Source of the DNA: an uncultured Eubacteriales bacterium
Lineage (GTDB): Bacteria; Bacillota_A; Clostridia; Oscillospirales; Oscillospiraceae
Reading direction: 5' to 3'
Assembly: GCA_949451265.1 (NCBI GenBank)
Contig: CASTQR010000066.1
Location: 1-8,177, forward strand
Length of the DNA: 8,177 nt
Shown here: positions 6,771 to 8,177 of the stretch, in pieces
Layout of the letters: the number at the start of each line of letters is the position of its first letter
How positions within the stretch are numbered: position 1 is the stretch's first letter
Program-made: the position numbers and the translations under genes
Notes under the pieces: model-generated
Databases searched by the model: none
What the model was told of the DNA's origin: nothing
The model's input: the letters and a program-made list of their open reading frames with translations, nothing else

Positions 6771-6803
6771 GGAAGCCCCTGCCAGGGGCTTCCAAATTTT
6801 TTT
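6771..6803 (+). terminator. Intrinsic terminator of the pur operon
   Basis: A perfect 10-bp stem, GGAAGCCCCT (6771-6780) with AGGGGCTTCC (6784-6793), has a GCC loop and is followed by AAA and seven T (6797-6803). This is a textbook rho-independent terminator for + strand transcripts. It lies 20 bases before the -35 box of the next operon, which insulates the repressor genes from pur readthrough. Confidence 0.92.
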
Positions 6804-6823
6804 GCGGATTTTGGAAAAGGGGG

Positions 6824-6852
6824 TTGACAGAGTTGGTCTATCGTGATAGACT
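6824..6852 (+). promoter_or_regulatory. Extended -10 promoter of the BlaI-family/M56 operon
   Basis: A consensus -35 TTGACA (6824-6829) is followed after exactly 17 bases by TAGACT (6847-6852), a 4-of-6 match to TATAAT. TG one base before it (6844-6845) makes it an extended -10. Transcription would start near 6859. The -10 lies inside the first operator dyad, so repressor binding should block RNA polymerase directly. Confidence 0.85.
6836..6851. promoter_or_regulatory. Operator 1 for the BlaI-family repressor
   Basis: GTCTATCGTGATAGAC is a perfect 16-bp palindrome (7+7 with a GT centre). It covers the end of the spacer and most of the -10 box. BlaI/MecI proteins are winged-helix dimers that bind such dyads in front of their own gene. 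Assignment to the adjacent repressor is by position and symmetry; binding is inferred. Confidence 0.8.
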
Positions 6853-6859
6853 GCAAGCA

Positions 6860-6877
6860 GGTCGATAGCAATAGACC
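6860..6877. promoter_or_regulatory. Operator 2 for the BlaI-family repressor
   Basis: GGTCGATAGCAATAGACC is an 18-bp dyad with 7 of 9 positions symmetric. Its right half reads GGTCTATTG on the other strand, the same half-site as operator 1. The dyad centres are 25 bp apart, about 2.4 helical turns. It covers the predicted transcription start and ends just before the Shine-Dalgarno. A pair of operators matches the arrangement known for bla and mec. Confidence 0.75.
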
Positions 6878-6894
6878 AAAAGGAGGTTTGTCAC

Positions 6895-7269
6895 ATGGAG
6901 CATTTACGGCTGGCCGAGGGTGAGTACCGCTTCGCCCGGATTGTCTGGGAAAACGAACCCCTCCCCTCCGGAAAGCTGGTAGAGCTGTCCCAGCGGGAGC
7001 TGGGCTGGAAGAAGTCTACCACCTACACCGTTTTGAAGAAGCTGGTAGAGCGCGGAGTGCTGCGCAACGAAAACGCGGTGGTCACCGCCGTCATCCCCCA
7101 GGAGGAGATCCTCCGGGAGGAGAGCCGCGCGGTGGTGGACCGGGCCTTTGAGGGCTCGCTGCCCTCCTTCCTGGCCCACTTCATGGGCGGGAAAACCATT
7201 TCCGACGCCGAGGCCGACGCGCTGACGGCCATCATCGATCAGTACAGAGAGGGGAATCACCATGCTTGA
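6895..7269 (+). CDS. BlaI/MecI/CopY-family transcriptional repressor
   Basis: This is a 124-residue winged-helix repressor, the usual length for BlaI and MecI. It has the family layout: RFARIVWE (12-19) in helix 1; LGWKKSTTYTVLKKLVERG (36-54), which includes the recognition helix; a wing around residues 55-67; then a C-terminal dimerisation region. It probably represses its own operon through the two dyads just upstream, and is relieved when the partner membrane protease is activated. In a gapless alignment from memory with the C-terminal region of staphylococcal BlaI, the cleavage pair Asn101-Phe102 falls on His95-Phe96 (FLAHF). The ATG has AAAAGGAGG (6878-6886) 8 bases upstream. The stop lies inside the next gene (8-base overlap), so expression is coupled. 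Signal and regulon are not visible; beta-lactam, cell-wall stress or copper responses all occur in the family. Confidence 0.93.
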   Translation: MEHLRLAEGEYRFARIVWENEPLPSGKLVELSQRELGWKKSTTYTVLKKLVERGVLRNENAVVTAVIPQEEILREESRAVVDRAFEGSLPSFLAHFMGGKTISDAEADALTAIIDQYREGNHHA

Positions 7270-8177
7270 CATTTTGAGCGCCCTATCCCGATTGCTCGCC
7301 CCCCTGTGGGAGATGAGCCTTACCGCCGCCTACGCCGCCGCCATCCTCATTGTTTTGCGGATGGTGCTGAAGAAGCGGGCCCCCCGGCAGGTTGTGTGCC
7401 TGCTGTGGCTGGTGGTGTTCGCCCGGCTGCTGATCCCCGTTTCCCCGGAGAGCCCGCTGTCCATCGTGCCAGACGCCCGCCCAGCCCAGGAACAGCTCAC
7501 CCCCTCCCAGCAGGGGCCCGGCGGACAGCTCCCGGTGAACCCCGTTACCCCCACCGCCCCCGTCCAGAAGCCAGGGCAGGCGGAGAATCCGGGGATCGTC
7601 ACCAACCCCGTGATCAGCAATCCCAACGCCCCCGCCCTTACCCTGCCCGACGGGGTCACCCCCAGCGTCCCCGATCCCCAGCCGGAGGCCCCCGCCCCCT
7701 TCCCCTGGCGGGCCGTCCTCACCGGGGTGTGGCTGGCGGGCGGAGCGGCTATGGGCCTCTACGGCCTGATCTCCTATCTGCGCCTGCGCCGCCGCCTGTT
7801 CGACGCCATCCGGGCCCAGGACGGGGCCTGGGAGCACCCGGCGGTGGACTCCCCCTTCATCTTAGGGATGATCCGGCCCCGGATCTACCTCCCCGCGGGG
7901 CTGACGGGCCAGCCCCGGCGGTTCATCCTCTGCCATGAGCGGGCCCACCTGCGCCGCCTGGATCACATCGTCAAGCCCGTGTGCTGGGCGGCCCTGGCCC
8001 TCCACTGGTTCAACCCCCTGGTGTGGGCCGCCTACCTCCTCATGAGCCGGGATATCGAGGCCGCCTGCGACGAGGCGGTGGTGCGGCAGCTGGGCCCCCA
8101 GGTCAAGGCGGACTACTCCTACACCCTGCTGGCCCTGGCCACCGGGCGGCGTCTGCCCGCCCCCTCCCCCCTGGCCT
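7262..8177 (+). CDS. BlaR1/MecR1-like M56 membrane metallopeptidase, 3'-truncated by the window edge
   Basis: This is a sensor-protease that would cut or release the BlaI-family repressor. The 305 visible residues include hydrophobic segments near 10-34, 43-61, 151-174 and 240-262, matching the four-helix BlaR1 layout. Between the last two is the zinc-protease domain with the HExxH motif HERAH (225-229). A downstream glutamate-containing segment, DIEAACDEAVV (264-274), should supply the third zinc ligand. Between helices 2 and 3 is an unusual linker with 23 prolines in residues 62-148, expected outside the membrane. The ATG at 7262 has GAGAGGGGA (7247-7255) upstream and overlaps the repressor stop by 8 bases. 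No stop occurs before base 8177, so any C-terminal penicillin-binding or other sensor domain lies outside. Without it the signal cannot be named; many Clostridia M56 proteins have non-penicillin C-termini. Confidence 0.93.
   Translation, partial: MLDILSALSRLLAPLWEMSLTAAYAAAILIVLRMVLKKRAPRQVVCLLWLVVFARLLIPVSPESPLSIVPDARPAQEQLTPSQQGPGGQLPVNPVTPTAPVQKPGQAENPGIVTNPVISNPNAPALTLPDGVTPSVPDPQPEAPAPFPWRAVLTGVWLAGGAAMGLYGLISYLRLRRRLFDAIRAQDGAWEHPAVDSPFILGMIRPRIYLPAGLTGQPRRFILCHERAHLRRLDHIVKPVCWAALALHWFNPLVWAAYLLMSRDIEAACDEAVVRQLGPQVKADYSYTLLALATGRRLPAPSPLA

Noticed and set aside
5416..6795. Long - strand open frame of 459 codons opposite purD
   Set aside because: It is a GC-driven shadow of purD, with His/Gly-rich sequence and a start inside the terminator region of the + strand.
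6587..6868. A + strand frame of 93 codons running over the purD end and the terminator
   Set aside because: It starts inside purD, crosses the two hairpins and the -35/-10 region, and shows no protein-like features or ribosome binding site.
7306..7938. A + strand frame of 210 codons overlapping the M56 peptidase
   Set aside because: It is an Arg/Pro-rich out-of-frame shadow; the overlapping frame from 7262 has membrane helices and the HERAH zinc motif.

Overview
The window looks like part of a chromosome from a GC-rich anaerobic Clostridia, most likely an Oscillospiraceae gut commensal (Flavonifractor, Lawsonibacter or Oscillibacter-like). The evidence is about 65-70% G+C in the genes, strong AGGAGG-type ribosome binding sites, a PurF of the Bacteroides/Clostridia variant, a PurO-type IMP cyclohydrolase beside a stand-alone AICAR transformylase, and a BlaI/M56-peptidase pair. 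The genus is an inference from family resemblance, not a database match.

Bases 1-6666 are a de novo purine biosynthesis operon, all on the + strand: purF (5' end outside the window), purM, purN, an IMP cyclohydrolase (purO type), a small AT-rich foreign-looking gene, an AICAR transformylase, a small helical protein, and purD. Together these give step 1 (PurF), step 2 (PurD), step 3 (PurN), step 5 (PurM), and the last two steps, AICAR formylation and IMP ring closure. The last two are done by two separate proteins rather than the usual fused PurH. Most junctions are 4-base stop/start overlaps (purM/purN, purN/purO, AICAR transformylase/small gene, small gene/purD), which suggests translational coupling. 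Two junctions break this pattern. A 72-bp imperfect palindrome lies between purF and purM. A 97-codon gene of about 42% G+C sits between the cyclohydrolase and the transformylase.

Bases 6667-6894 are a transcription boundary. They hold a GC-rich hairpin just after purD, a classic intrinsic terminator (6771-6803), then an extended -10 promoter with two inverted-repeat operators sharing the half-site GGTCTAT.

Bases 6895-8177 hold a BlaI/MecI-family repressor and, overlapping it by 8 bases, the first 305 codons of a BlaR1/MecR1-like M56 membrane metallopeptidase that runs off the right edge. This is probably a cell-envelope or beta-lactam-type sensor pair that represses itself through the two operators. 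Its targets other than itself are not visible here.

Most of the window is ordinary core metabolism. The points most worth a second look are the GGTCTAT operators, the foreign gene inside the pur operon, the altered glutaminase residues in PurF, the repeat-like palindrome, and a possible alternative RNA pairing at the terminator.
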